Part shown: one piece after another, positions 55,070-63,507 of the stretch
Numbering within the stretch: position 1 is the stretch's first letter
Layout of the letters: each line of letters begins with the position of its first letter
Assembly (NCBI GenBank): GCA_963976795.1
Contig: CAXBLT010000010.1
Coordinates: 1 to 64,000 of the forward strand
DNA length: 64,000 bases
Source: UBA7359 sp963976795
GTDB lineage: Bacteria; Pseudomonadota; Gammaproteobacteria; Eutrophobiales; Eutrophobiaceae
Direction: 5' to 3'
Notes under the pieces: model-generated
The model's input: only the letters and a program-made list of their open reading frames with translations
Databases searched by the model: none
What the model was told of the DNA's origin: nothing
Position numbers and translations under genes: made by a program

Positions 55070-55830
55070 ATATATTAACCATTGGAAAATTAATATTTAG
55101 AATTTCGATTATAATTGCGGTTGTCGAATTGTTTATAATGCTTATTTTGGGCTATATTCCGCACGAGATGGAAGGCGAAAATATGTTGATTTCTGGCCTA
55201 GTCTTTCTGTCAATATCGAATGCACTTTTGTTGGTTATATTTACATCGCCTTTAATTTATTTTTGGGTTGTTAAACCATTTATTGATGAGCGTGATGTTG
55301 CTATAGCTAAAATTTCATCCTTGGCGCACTATGATGAGTTAACCAATCTAGCAAATCGTCGATTAATAAATCAAAATCTAAAAATCTTGCTGGCACAATG
55401 CATTCGACGTGAAATATATGGCGCATTGGTAATGATTGATCTAGATAACTTTAAACCAATAAATGATAATTATGGGCACGATGCAGGAGACGCGATACTT
55501 GTTGAAATCGCTAATAGGTTAACATCTACGATGAGGGATGAAGATGTGGCTGGGCGCATTGGTGGAGATGAGTTTGTGATACTAATTGATTTTCTTGATA
55601 AGAATAAACAGATCGCGACTGAAAAAGTATTGCAGTTATCTGAAAGGTTTCACGACATAATAAAGCAGCCTTTAGAATATGCAGGCGAAATATTATCAGT
55701 TGGCTCTAGTATCGGAGTAGCTTTTTTAGGTCCTGAGGATATAACTATAGAGACGGCATATAAAAGAGCAGATATTGCTATGTACAAAGCAAAAGAAAGC
55801 AATGGAAAATATATTGTTTTTTCAGAATAA
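55066..55830 (+). CDS. Membrane diguanylate cyclase (GGDEF)
   Basis: A 254-residue enzyme with two N-terminal helices (about 10-30 and 40-62) then a GGDEF domain. ALVMIDLDNFKPINDNYGHD and GRIGGDEFVILID are the catalytic motifs (GGDEF intact). It makes c-di-GMP. It sits inside a duplicated metal-resistance segment and may link metal exposure to biofilm or motility; that is inference. An RxxD inhibitory site is not evident. Confidence 0.9.
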   Translation: MNILTIGKLIFRISIIIAVVELFIMLILGYIPHEMEGENMLISGLVFLSISNALLLVIFTSPLIYFWVVKPFIDERDVAIAKISSLAHYDELTNLANRRLINQNLKILLAQCIRREIYGALVMIDLDNFKPINDNYGHDAGDAILVEIANRLTSTMRDEDVAGRIGGDEFVILIDFLDKNKQIATEKVLQLSERFHDIIKQPLEYAGEILSVGSSIGVAFLGPEDITIETAYKRADIAMYKAKESNGKYIVFSE

Positions 55831-56019
55831 TAAATTAAGAATTTATTATCTATATTTACATGCTAACAATTGCATTCGATATATCGGTGCACTCACAAAT
55901 GAAACTAAATGCGATTGCACGACAGACAGTTGAATTCACAAGCGAATGCAGAGATTCTCAAATATCATCAACTTTTGGAACTATCGGACTAATATTTTAG
56001 ACTGACTTATATGGTAAAT

Positions 56020-56050
56020 TTGAAATTTAACAATAATTAGTCCATATTCT
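56020..56050 (+). promoter_or_regulatory. Promoter candidate of second CzcI-like copy
   Basis: TTGAAA at 56020-56025 with TATTCT 19 nt later (or CATATT after 17 nt), as in copy one; the ATG is at 56055. The MerR-type spacing or a leaderless start are the alternatives. Confidence 0.4.
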
Positions 56051-56244
56051 GGTTATGCGAACTCAAATAGCAAAGATATTATTAGTTTTGATGACTCTAT
56101 CCGGGCTCATTATGCCGATACATGCATATGCTCATGGACTAGCAGATACTCAGGAAAGTCATTCAATGGAAATGAATACACCGCATGATGCTGATAGTGA
56201 CTCTATCTCCTGTGATCACTGCTGTCATTTTTCTTCGCACTCTT
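56032..56244 (+). repeat. Duplicated segment, second copy
   Basis: About 95 percent identical to 54395-54607. See first copy. It precedes the intact efflux operon, so this is probably the functional parent or the newer copy. Confidence 0.9.
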
Positions 56245-56366
56245 TGGGGCTAGTGCAAAATATATCATTTGCTGCAAATCAACGAATCAATGTAGTTCTG
56301 AATTTTCAAACACAAGATTATCTTTCCATTAACGGGCCTCCGCCTTACCAACCTCCCATAGCTTAA
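56055..56366 (+). CDS. CzcI-like secreted protein, intact copy
   Basis: A 103-residue exported protein: signal peptide, HGLADTQESHSMEMNTPHD, SCDHCCHFSSHS (Cys/His metal site) and PPPYQPPIA terminus. CzcI/DUF2946 proteins accompany CzcCBA and related pumps. It lies upstream of czcC-like, so probably in the same operon. Confidence 0.65.
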   Translation: MRTQIAKILLVLMTLSGLIMPIHAYAHGLADTQESHSMEMNTPHDADSDSISCDHCCHFSSHSLGLVQNISFAANQRINVVLNFQTQDYLSINGPPPYQPPIA

Positions 56367-56372
56367 TCTCTT

Positions 56373-56388
56373 ACTACCTTCAGGTAGT
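56373..56388 (+). other. Hairpin after the second CzcI-like gene
   Basis: ACTACC-TTCA-GGTAGT, 6-bp stem with TTCA loop, 6 nt after the stop. Its outer pair differs from copy one (A-T versus G-C) and the loop differs too, yet the stem is kept. Confidence 0.5.
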
Positions 56389-56457
56389 TCTTAAACAATA
56401 ATGAATCTCTTTCAGTGAGTGCTGAGAGGATGTGTATTTTGATTGACGAGATTAAGT

Positions 56458-57795
56458 ATGGTTATTAAAACTTTAGTAATTACAGTTGCATGCTTCATGT
56501 ACGCAACAGTCATGGCTGTTGATGATGAGCTTCAATTGCCACCAACAATGACACCAGAAGAATTTGATCAACCGATGGTACAGCCCAGCGGCGCTCTTTC
56601 TTTTCAGCAAGCGATTGTTTTGACATTAAAACATAATCCGGAATTGGCGACTTATGCCTGGACAATTAGATCGAAAGAGATTGATCAGATTGAAGCCGGA
56701 TTGTTACCGAATCCTGAAGCGGCATTTGAAGTAGAAAACTTTGCTGGCTCAGGTGACTTAAGTGGTTTCCGATCAGCAGAAACAACCATTGCACTAAGTC
56801 AGTTAATCGAGTTAGGTGATAAACGGATGAAACGTCGGCAACTTGCATCAACTGATCGTGATTTGGCCCGATGGGACTATGAAGTAAAACGTGTAGATTT
56901 GTTATCACAAACAGCCGTGGCCTTTGCTGATGTACTTGGAGAACAAGAAAAGCTCACGATTGCCAATGAGATAAATGAGCTGGCTGATGAGGTTTATCAA
57001 ACAGTTAAGAAGCGTGTAGAGGCAGGGAAGGTTTCTCCTCTTGAAGAAATTAAAGCAAGGGTTGAGCTTTCCAGAACGCGGTTGAGTCAGATGAATGCTG
57101 AACGGCAATTGGCAATATCAAAACAACATCTGGTGTCAGGGTGGGGTGGAACAGAGGTTACTTTCAATAGTGTACTGGGAGACTTTTACAATATACCTCC
57201 ATTACCTGATTTAATTTCTATCGTTAGCAAGCTTAACAACAATCCAGATATCGCACGCTGGGCAACAGAGGTGAGCCGTCATCAAAATGCGATTAATCTC
57301 GCGCTTGCCGATACGATTCCTGACATTTCTGTCAGTGCAGGTTTGCGTCATCTCAATGAGTCTGATGATGTCGCTGCGGTTGCGAGTATTTCAATACCGT
57401 TATTTATTTTTAATAACAAGCAAACCGGTGTGAAACGCTCTGAGGTTGATCTTAGTCGCGCGTCGAAAGAACAAGCTGTTACAGAGACACGATTGCGTTC
57501 CGCGTTACTTATTGCGTACCACCGTTTAAACATTCTCTTTAAAGAAGTAACAACATTAAAAAGCGAAATTCTACCGGGTGCTGAAGAAGCATTTAATGCG
57601 GCAACAAAAATATATCGGTTGGGCAAACTGGATTTATTAAATTTGTTAGATGCACAACGTACGTATTTTGAAACACGACAACAATATGTTGATGCGGTGA
57701 ATGAATATCATCAAATTGTCGTTGCGATTGAACGATTGATTGGATCATCGCTTGGTGATCGCACAGATTATATTGCTGAGGAGGCAATCAGATGA
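56458..57795 (+). CDS. czcC: Heavy-metal efflux outer-membrane factor (CzcC-like)
   Basis: A 445-residue TolC-family protein with signal peptide; ATG 56458 chosen over a TTG at 56443. LSFQQAIVLTLKHNPELATY and the second repeat (RLGKLDLLNLLDAQRTYFET) are the paired OMF helical motifs. It forms the outer-membrane channel of a tripartite HME-RND pump. It overlaps the next gene by 4 nt. Confidence 0.9.
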   Translation: MVIKTLVITVACFMYATVMAVDDELQLPPTMTPEEFDQPMVQPSGALSFQQAIVLTLKHNPELATYAWTIRSKEIDQIEAGLLPNPEAAFEVENFAGSGDLSGFRSAETTIALSQLIELGDKRMKRRQLASTDRDLARWDYEVKRVDLLSQTAVAFADVLGEQEKLTIANEINELADEVYQTVKKRVEAGKVSPLEEIKARVELSRTRLSQMNAERQLAISKQHLVSGWGGTEVTFNSVLGDFYNIPPLPDLISIVSKLNNNPDIARWATEVSRHQNAINLALADTIPDISVSAGLRHLNESDDVAAVASISIPLFIFNNKQTGVKRSEVDLSRASKEQAVTETRLRSALLIAYHRLNILFKEVTTLKSEILPGAEEAFNAATKIYRLGKLDLLNLLDAQRTYFETRQQYVDAVNEYHQIVVAIERLIGSSLGDRTDYIAEEAIR

Positions 57796-59033
57796 AATTT
57801 TTATTAAGTATCACTATCTGCTTAGGTTTATTACTCGGTTTTAATACCTATGCGGAAAAAGATCATGATCATGCACATAATGAAACCACTCATTCAGAGC
57901 AAGCTGAAGGAGAAGAACATGAAGGAGAAGAACATGAAGGAGAAGAGCATGAAGGAGAAGAGCATGAAGGAGAAGAGCATGAAGAATCTCTTGTAATTTC
58001 TGAAAAAGAAATCGAAGAGTTTGATATTAAGCTTGATAAAGTTGCGAGCGGCAGTATTAAGGAAACAATAACCTTGCCGGGAGAGATTACACTTGATCCG
58101 GATCGTTTGATTCATATTGTTCCGCGTGTTTCCGGCATTACCAAACAAGTTTTTAAATCCTTGGGTGATAGTGTTAAAACAGGTGATTTATTAGCCACAT
58201 TATCGAGTCGTGAACTGGCTGAGATTAAGGCTGAAACGGAAGCTGCCAAGAGTCGTTATGATTTAGCTATATCAACGTATGAACGTGAGAGAAAACTAAA
58301 GAAGGAAGGTTTAACGTCTGAAAGGGAATTTCAGGAAGCACAACAAATTAAAGATAACGCTTTTATAGAATACAAGCTGGCTAAACAAAAACTACGTGCT
58401 ATCGGAATCGAGCAATTGAACAATCTATGTAATGATGATTGTGATTTAACCTTGTATGAAATACGTTCACCTAGTGATGGAGTGATTACGGATAAACATG
58501 TTGTTCAGGGAGAACTAATGAGTGAACAAAGTAGACCATTTGTCATTTCTAACCTTGATCGTATTTGGGTAAATTTAACTGTTTATCAAAAAGATTTGGA
58601 AAAGATAAAAACGGGGCAACACGTCCGTGTGATTTCAGGTTACGGTGTACCCGATGTTGAAAGCGTTATAGATTATATAAGTCCAAAAGTTTCTGAAGAA
58701 ACACGAAGTGCCACTGCACGTGTTGTCATTGATAATCAAGATCAAAAATGGCGTCCCGGTTTGTTCGTATCAGTTCAGGTGACATTATCAAACTTTACCG
58801 GTGACATTGTTATTCCAAAAACAGCTATCGAGTCTATCGATAATAAATCTGTTGTTTTTATCAAAACTGAAGAAGGGTTTGAACCGCATCCCGTGGAACT
58901 TGGGCGTAGTGATGATACTCATGTCGAAGTATTGGATGGGCTAGAGTCAGGAGAACAATATGTGACCCAAAATGCATTTGTATTAAAAGCGCAAATGCAA
59001 AAATCATCCTTCGGCGATGGTCATGGCCACTAA
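57792..59033 (+). CDS. czcB: Heavy-metal efflux periplasmic adaptor (CzcB-like) with His/Glu-rich N terminus
   Basis: A 413-residue membrane-fusion protein. After a signal peptide comes a His/Glu-rich stretch with EGEEH repeated five times (residues 39-63), a likely metal-binding arm. The barrel-sandwich (VPRVSGITKQVFKSLGDSVK), alpha hairpin (about 140-200) and RxxxxDGVI beta domain follow. It joins CzcA to CzcC. The end GHGH is again His-rich. Confidence 0.92.
   Translation: MKFLLSITICLGLLLGFNTYAEKDHDHAHNETTHSEQAEGEEHEGEEHEGEEHEGEEHEGEEHEESLVISEKEIEEFDIKLDKVASGSIKETITLPGEITLDPDRLIHIVPRVSGITKQVFKSLGDSVKTGDLLATLSSRELAEIKAETEAAKSRYDLAISTYERERKLKKEGLTSEREFQEAQQIKDNAFIEYKLAKQKLRAIGIEQLNNLCNDDCDLTLYEIRSPSDGVITDKHVVQGELMSEQSRPFVISNLDRIWVNLTVYQKDLEKIKTGQHVRVISGYGVPDVESVIDYISPKVSEETRSATARVVIDNQDQKWRPGLFVSVQVTLSNFTGDIVIPKTAIESIDNKSVVFIKTEEGFEPHPVELGRSDDTHVEVLDGLESGEQYVTQNAFVLKAQMQKSSFGDGHGH
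57906..57980 (+). repeat. Five tandem 15-bp units encoding EGEEH
   Basis: GAAGGAGAAGA(A/G)CAT repeated five times without gaps. The first two units differ from the last three by one A/G. Copy number probably varies by slippage; each unit adds one His for metal binding. Confidence 0.9.
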
Positions 59034-59060
59034 TTAAAACCGAATAAAGAGAATTTAAAA

Positions 59061-62000
59061 ATGATTGATAAATTAATCGACTTTAGCCTGCATAACCGAT
59101 TACTGATGGTGTTGTTTGCCATCATGATAATGATTGCAGGTTATCGGGCCTATACGCAAATACCCATTGATGCATTCCCTGATGTCTCACCAAATTTAGT
59201 ACAAGTCTTTACCGAAACGGAAGGTCTTGCTCCGGAAGAAATCGAAATGTACGTCACCTTTCCGGTGGAAGTGGCTATGACCGGATTACCCGGCATCGAT
59301 AATGTTCGCTCTATATCCAACTTTGGTCTGTCAGTAGTGAATGTTTATTTTGAAGATGACGTTGATATTTATTTTGCGCGTCAATTAGTCAACGAACGTT
59401 TGCAGGAAGCAAGAGAACAAATACCAGATGGTTTTGGTGAGCCGGTAATGGGACCCATTTCGACTGGTATGGGATTAATCCTGTTTTATTATCTTGAAGA
59501 TGCCACCGGTCAATATTCACTGATAGAGCTACGAGAGATTCAGGACTGGATAGTCAAATTCAATTTACAAACTGTACCAGGTGTTACTGAGATACTGGGT
59601 ATAGGCGGTTTTGAAAAACAATTTCATGTGGAAATTAACCCCGATGCTTTATTACGTTATTCGGTATCGTTAAATGAAGTAATTGAACGTATTCGTGCCA
59701 ATAATCTAAATGTCGGTGCACAGTTCATCGAGAAGAACTCTGAAGAGTTTATTGTCCGTTCTGTTGGATTAGCCAAAGGCATTGATGATTTAAATAATAT
59801 AGTCATAAAGACTGTAGATGGCAGCCCTATTTTTTTGGGAGATCTGGCGGGTATTAAAACAGGGGGTGCTATACGCAGAGGGTTACAAACCCGTAATGGT
59901 GTAGAGGAAGTGATTGCCGGGATGGTAATTAAATTGTTTGGTACCAATTCTTCAACAGTGATTGCAGATGTTGAAAAAAGATTAAGTGAGATTAATAAGA
60001 TACTTCCTGAAGGGATTCGAATCGTTCCTTATTATGAACAAAAAAGTCTGGTTGAGGCATGTGTTAAGACTGTAACAGATGCTTTGGTTCAAGGTGTTGT
60101 ATTGGTAGTTATTATCCTGCTAGTGTTTTTGGGGGCACTACGGCCCAGTTTTGTCGTTGCGATATCAATTCCGTTTTCGGCCTTCTTTGCTTTGATAGGC
60201 ATGTATGTTCTCGATATCTCTGCCAACTTGATGTCGTTCGGTGGATTAGCAATAGCAATTGGCATGATGGTCGATGGCGGTGTTGTCATGGTCGAAAATA
60301 TCGATCGCCTGTTACGCAAAGCAAGTCCGGATGAGCCAGTATTACATATCGTAGGCCGTGCCTGTCGTGAAGTGGGAAGGCCGATTGTCTTTGCAATTGT
60401 CATTATTCTGATCGTGTTTCTCCCTTTGTTTACTTTGCAAGGAGTAGAAGGAAAAACATTTGGGCCTTTGGCGTATACCATTGCATTGGCGATGACGGGA
60501 TCTTTGTTATTTGCAATCTTTATCGCTCCTGTACTTGCCTCATTTGTCATGAGCAAGCCTAAACAGAAAGAAAATGAAGATGGTGAAGATCATGTACCCA
60601 TCGTGAAATGGTTACTTAAAATTTATACGCCACTGGTACGCTATTTCGTTCATAACCGAATCATTGCATTAATCGTTGCGTTTATCTTAATTGCTATCGG
60701 CGGTGCAATTTTTCCTCAACTGGGTGCTGAGTTCACACCAAAGTTGAATGAAGGCACGATAGTTGTTCGCTTAACTATGGCACCGTCTATTTCTTTAAAA
60801 GAAAGTAAGCGTAATACCATGTTAGTTGAAAAGCGCTTTTTAGAAATTCCTGAAATTACCAAGGTGGTGACACGTATCGGCCGTGGTGAAGTAGGAGCAC
60901 ATGCTGATCCAACTAACTCCGCCGAAATGTATGTCATTCTTAAACCAAATACGGAATGGCGTAAGCCTAAAGATCAATCTTTCATCGAAGATCAGATTCG
61001 GGAAAAAATAAAAAACATCCCGGGCATTCAGGCGAACTTAACTCAACCTATAAAAATGACGGTTGATGAATTACTGGAGGGTGTCAGAGCGGAACTCGCA
61101 GTAAAAGTTTTTGGTGATGATCTGGATATTTTAAAACAGAAAGCCGATGAAATAGCAGCAGTGATACAGGAAGTTGAGGGGGCTGCAGATGTTCAAGTAG
61201 ATCAGGTATCGGGTGTTCCACAACTTCGCATTCGTCCCGATAGGCAAGCGATTGCTCGTTATGGTTTAAATCTGGAAGATGTGCAGAGTGTTATCAGTGC
61301 CGCAGTCGGTGGTGTTTCTGCCGGGCAGATCTTTGAAGGGATACGCCGTTTTGATATTTTTGTTCGATATACACCGGAAGCAAGAGCGACAAAAGACGAT
61401 ATTAGACAAATACTGATCGAAACGCCTGATGGAATAAAAGTGCCGCTTGAACAAGTCGCTTTGATTGAAGAACTGGTTGGTCAAAGACAGATCACACGAC
61501 AAAACAATCAACGTTTTATTACGGTACAAAGTAATGTTGTCGGTCGTGATATTGTTACCTTTGTCGAAGAAGCACAACAACAAATTGATCAAAGTGTTGA
61601 GTTACCTCCTGGTTATCTAGTGACTTGGGGTGGGCAGTATCGTTTACAACAAGAAGCGAATAAGCGTTTAGCAATTGTTATTCCTGTTACGTTACTATTA
61701 ATTTTCATTATGCTTTATAGCAGTTTTAATTCATTTAAAAATGCGACGTTAATCTTCTTAAATATTCCATTGGCTCTAGTAGGAGGAGTGGTCGCTTTAT
61801 GGTTAAGCGGGCAGAATCTTTCTGTACCGGCCTCTGTCGGTTTTATTTCACTCTTTGGTATTGCCTTAATGAATGGAATTGTACTGGTAACCTACTTTAA
61901 TCAATTATTTGAGAAGGGAATGAATATTGATGAAGTATCTATTCAAGGAGCGTGTCTCAGATTAAGACCTGTATTGATGACTGCTTTAACAACAATCCTG

Positions 62001-62165
62001 GCGATGATTCCACTATTATTCTCTACAGGTACAGGAAGTGAAGTTCAACGTCCATTAGCAACAGTGGTCGTGGGTGGAATAGTAACCTCAACCATTTTAA
62101 CTTTGTTAGTGATCCCCGCACTTTATAAATGGTTCGCCATTCATATTGAACCTGAAAATAATTAA
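59061..62165 (+). CDS. czcA: Heavy-metal efflux RND transporter (CzcA/CusA-like)
   Basis: A 1034-residue inner-membrane proton/metal antiporter with twelve helices. The N-terminal QIPIDAFPDVSPN, the TM4 motif GMMVDGGVVMVEN, and the closing SLFGIALMNGIVLVTYFNQL are present. The TM4 motif differs from the DFG...DGA of CzcA and the A...MVDAAIVMIEN of CusA, so the substrate may be other than either. Middle gene of the czcCBA-like operon. Confidence 0.93.
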   Translation: MIDKLIDFSLHNRLLMVLFAIMIMIAGYRAYTQIPIDAFPDVSPNLVQVFTETEGLAPEEIEMYVTFPVEVAMTGLPGIDNVRSISNFGLSVVNVYFEDDVDIYFARQLVNERLQEAREQIPDGFGEPVMGPISTGMGLILFYYLEDATGQYSLIELREIQDWIVKFNLQTVPGVTEILGIGGFEKQFHVEINPDALLRYSVSLNEVIERIRANNLNVGAQFIEKNSEEFIVRSVGLAKGIDDLNNIVIKTVDGSPIFLGDLAGIKTGGAIRRGLQTRNGVEEVIAGMVIKLFGTNSSTVIADVEKRLSEINKILPEGIRIVPYYEQKSLVEACVKTVTDALVQGVVLVVIILLVFLGALRPSFVVAISIPFSAFFALIGMYVLDISANLMSFGGLAIAIGMMVDGGVVMVENIDRLLRKASPDEPVLHIVGRACREVGRPIVFAIVIILIVFLPLFTLQGVEGKTFGPLAYTIALAMTGSLLFAIFIAPVLASFVMSKPKQKENEDGEDHVPIVKWLLKIYTPLVRYFVHNRIIALIVAFILIAIGGAIFPQLGAEFTPKLNEGTIVVRLTMAPSISLKESKRNTMLVEKRFLEIPEITKVVTRIGRGEVGAHADPTNSAEMYVILKPNTEWRKPKDQSFIEDQIREKIKNIPGIQANLTQPIKMTVDELLEGVRAELAVKVFGDDLDILKQKADEIAAVIQEVEGAADVQVDQVSGVPQLRIRPDRQAIARYGLNLEDVQSVISAAVGGVSAGQIFEGIRRFDIFVRYTPEARATKDDIRQILIETPDGIKVPLEQVALIEELVGQRQITRQNNQRFITVQSNVVGRDIVTFVEEAQQQIDQSVELPPGYLVTWGGQYRLQQEANKRLAIVIPVTLLLIFIMLYSSFNSFKNATLIFLNIPLALVGGVVALWLSGQNLSVPASVGFISLFGIALMNGIVLVTYFNQLFEKGMNIDEVSIQGACLRLRPVLMTALTTILAMIPLLFSTGTGSEVQRPLATVVVGGIVTSTILTLLVIPALYKWFAIHIEPENN

Positions 62166-62188
62166 AGCCAATATTGGAGAATTTAAGT

Positions 62189-62530
62189 ATGAAAATGATA
62201 GTTGCATACATAAAAGAACATATGCTTGAAAATGTGACTCTGGCGCTACATAAGATTGATGGGTTAACAGGGATGAGCATAGCTAATTACAAAGGTTTTG
62301 GAAGAAGCCGTGGTGGTACAGAAAATGAAGAGCGTCTTGAAGACGGTTTTGACTTTTTGCCGTGTATTAAAATGGAAATAACATGTGAGGATGAACTTGT
62401 CGAAAAAATAGTACATGAAATACAAACGCACGCTCATACAGGTTTACGACGTGATGGTAAAATCTATGTTTTACCAGTAGACAATGCAATTCGAATTAGT
62501 ACTGGTGCTGCGGGAAAAGATGCAATCTAA
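62189..62530 (+). CDS. PII-like signal protein linked to metal efflux
   Basis: Start ATG 62189 (after TTGGAGAATTTA) rather than the TTG 15 nt earlier. The 113-residue product has the PII fold core: IVAYIKEHMLENVTLALHKI, GLTGMSIANYKGFGRSRGGT and YVLPVDNAIRISTGAAGKDA. No GlnB-type Tyr51 uridylylation site is visible. It belongs to the PII-like group found beside CusABC/RND pumps, which may bind metals or nucleotides. It follows czcA by 23 nt. Confidence 0.8.
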   Translation: MKMIVAYIKEHMLENVTLALHKIDGLTGMSIANYKGFGRSRGGTENEERLEDGFDFLPCIKMEITCEDELVEKIVHEIQTHAHTGLRRDGKIYVLPVDNAIRISTGAAGKDAI

Positions 62531-62550
62531 TATTGTGATATTCTAATAAC

Positions 62551-63486
62551 ATGAATACATCTCATGTACACACCGAACATGTAAACGTTAAAAATGCCGA
62601 TGGTATAAGGCGATTAATACTTGCACTATTTGTCAATCTTGTATTGACCGTAGTACAGGTCATTGGTGGAATTATTTCAGGAAGCCTTGCACTCGTTGCT
62701 GATGCGCTTCATAACTTTAGCGATGCAGCATCACTTCTAATTGCACTGATTGCCAGAAGATGGGCAGAGAAGCCTGCGGATGAAAATCGTACCTTTGGTT
62801 ATAAGCGTGCTGAATTAATCGGTGCAATGATCAATTTAACAACATTGATCTTGATCGGGATCTATCTTCTATTTGAAGCCATCATGCGCGTTTTTGAAAC
62901 CGAACCGATAGCCGGTTGGATCGTCGTTATCATTGCCTGTATTGCATTAGTTATAGATGTAATAACAGCTGTATTGACTTATACCATGTCAAAAGACAGT
63001 CTTAATATTCGTGCTGCCTTTTTACATAATGTAGCAGATGCACTCAGCAGTGTCGCGGTTATCATTGCCGGCACACTTATCATTCTTTATGAATGGTACA
63101 TTGTGGATACTGTTTGTACTTTCCTGATTGCAGGTTATGTACTTTTTCATGGTTATGTCGAAATAAAATCAGTGATTAGGATTTTGATGCAAAGTGTACC
63201 GACAGATATCGATATCAATGAAGTGACCAAGAAACTGGAGGAGATTGAAAATATAAAGGAAGTACACCACCTACATGTGTGGGAATTAAATGAACATGAT
63301 CGGTCACTCGAAGCACATGTCGTTATTTCTGAGTCGGGACATCAAGATGCAGAAAAGATCAAAGGTCAAATAAAAGATATTTTAAATGAATCATTTCAGA
63401 TATCGCATTCAACTATCGAGTTTGAATATGAGAGTCAGTCAAACAATAATAACTGTTGTGATAATTCAATCATCACTCCTCATTGA
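62551..63486 (+). CDS. czcD: CDF cation efflux transporter (CzcD/ZitB-like)
   Basis: A 311-residue protein with six helices and a C-terminal metal-binding domain. TM2 (ADALHNFSDAASLLIALIA) and TM5 (HNVADALSSVAVI) hold the HxxxD pairs typical of Zn2+-transporting CDF proteins. It exports zinc or related divalent metal to the periplasm, where czcCBA removes it. It begins 20 nt after the PII-like gene. Confidence 0.92.
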   Translation: MNTSHVHTEHVNVKNADGIRRLILALFVNLVLTVVQVIGGIISGSLALVADALHNFSDAASLLIALIARRWAEKPADENRTFGYKRAELIGAMINLTTLILIGIYLLFEAIMRVFETEPIAGWIVVIIACIALVIDVITAVLTYTMSKDSLNIRAAFLHNVADALSSVAVIIAGTLIILYEWYIVDTVCTFLIAGYVLFHGYVEIKSVIRILMQSVPTDIDINEVTKKLEEIENIKEVHHLHVWELNEHDRSLEAHVVISESGHQDAEKIKGQIKDILNESFQISHSTIEFEYESQSNNNNCCDNSIITPH

Positions 63487-63507
63487 TAAATTGAAATATA
63501 AAATACT

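Noticed and set aside
57894..58148. 84-residue minus-strand frame over the czcB start
   Set aside because: It reads FSFMLFSFMLFSFM, the antisense of the EGEEH repeat; a false gene made by the repeat.
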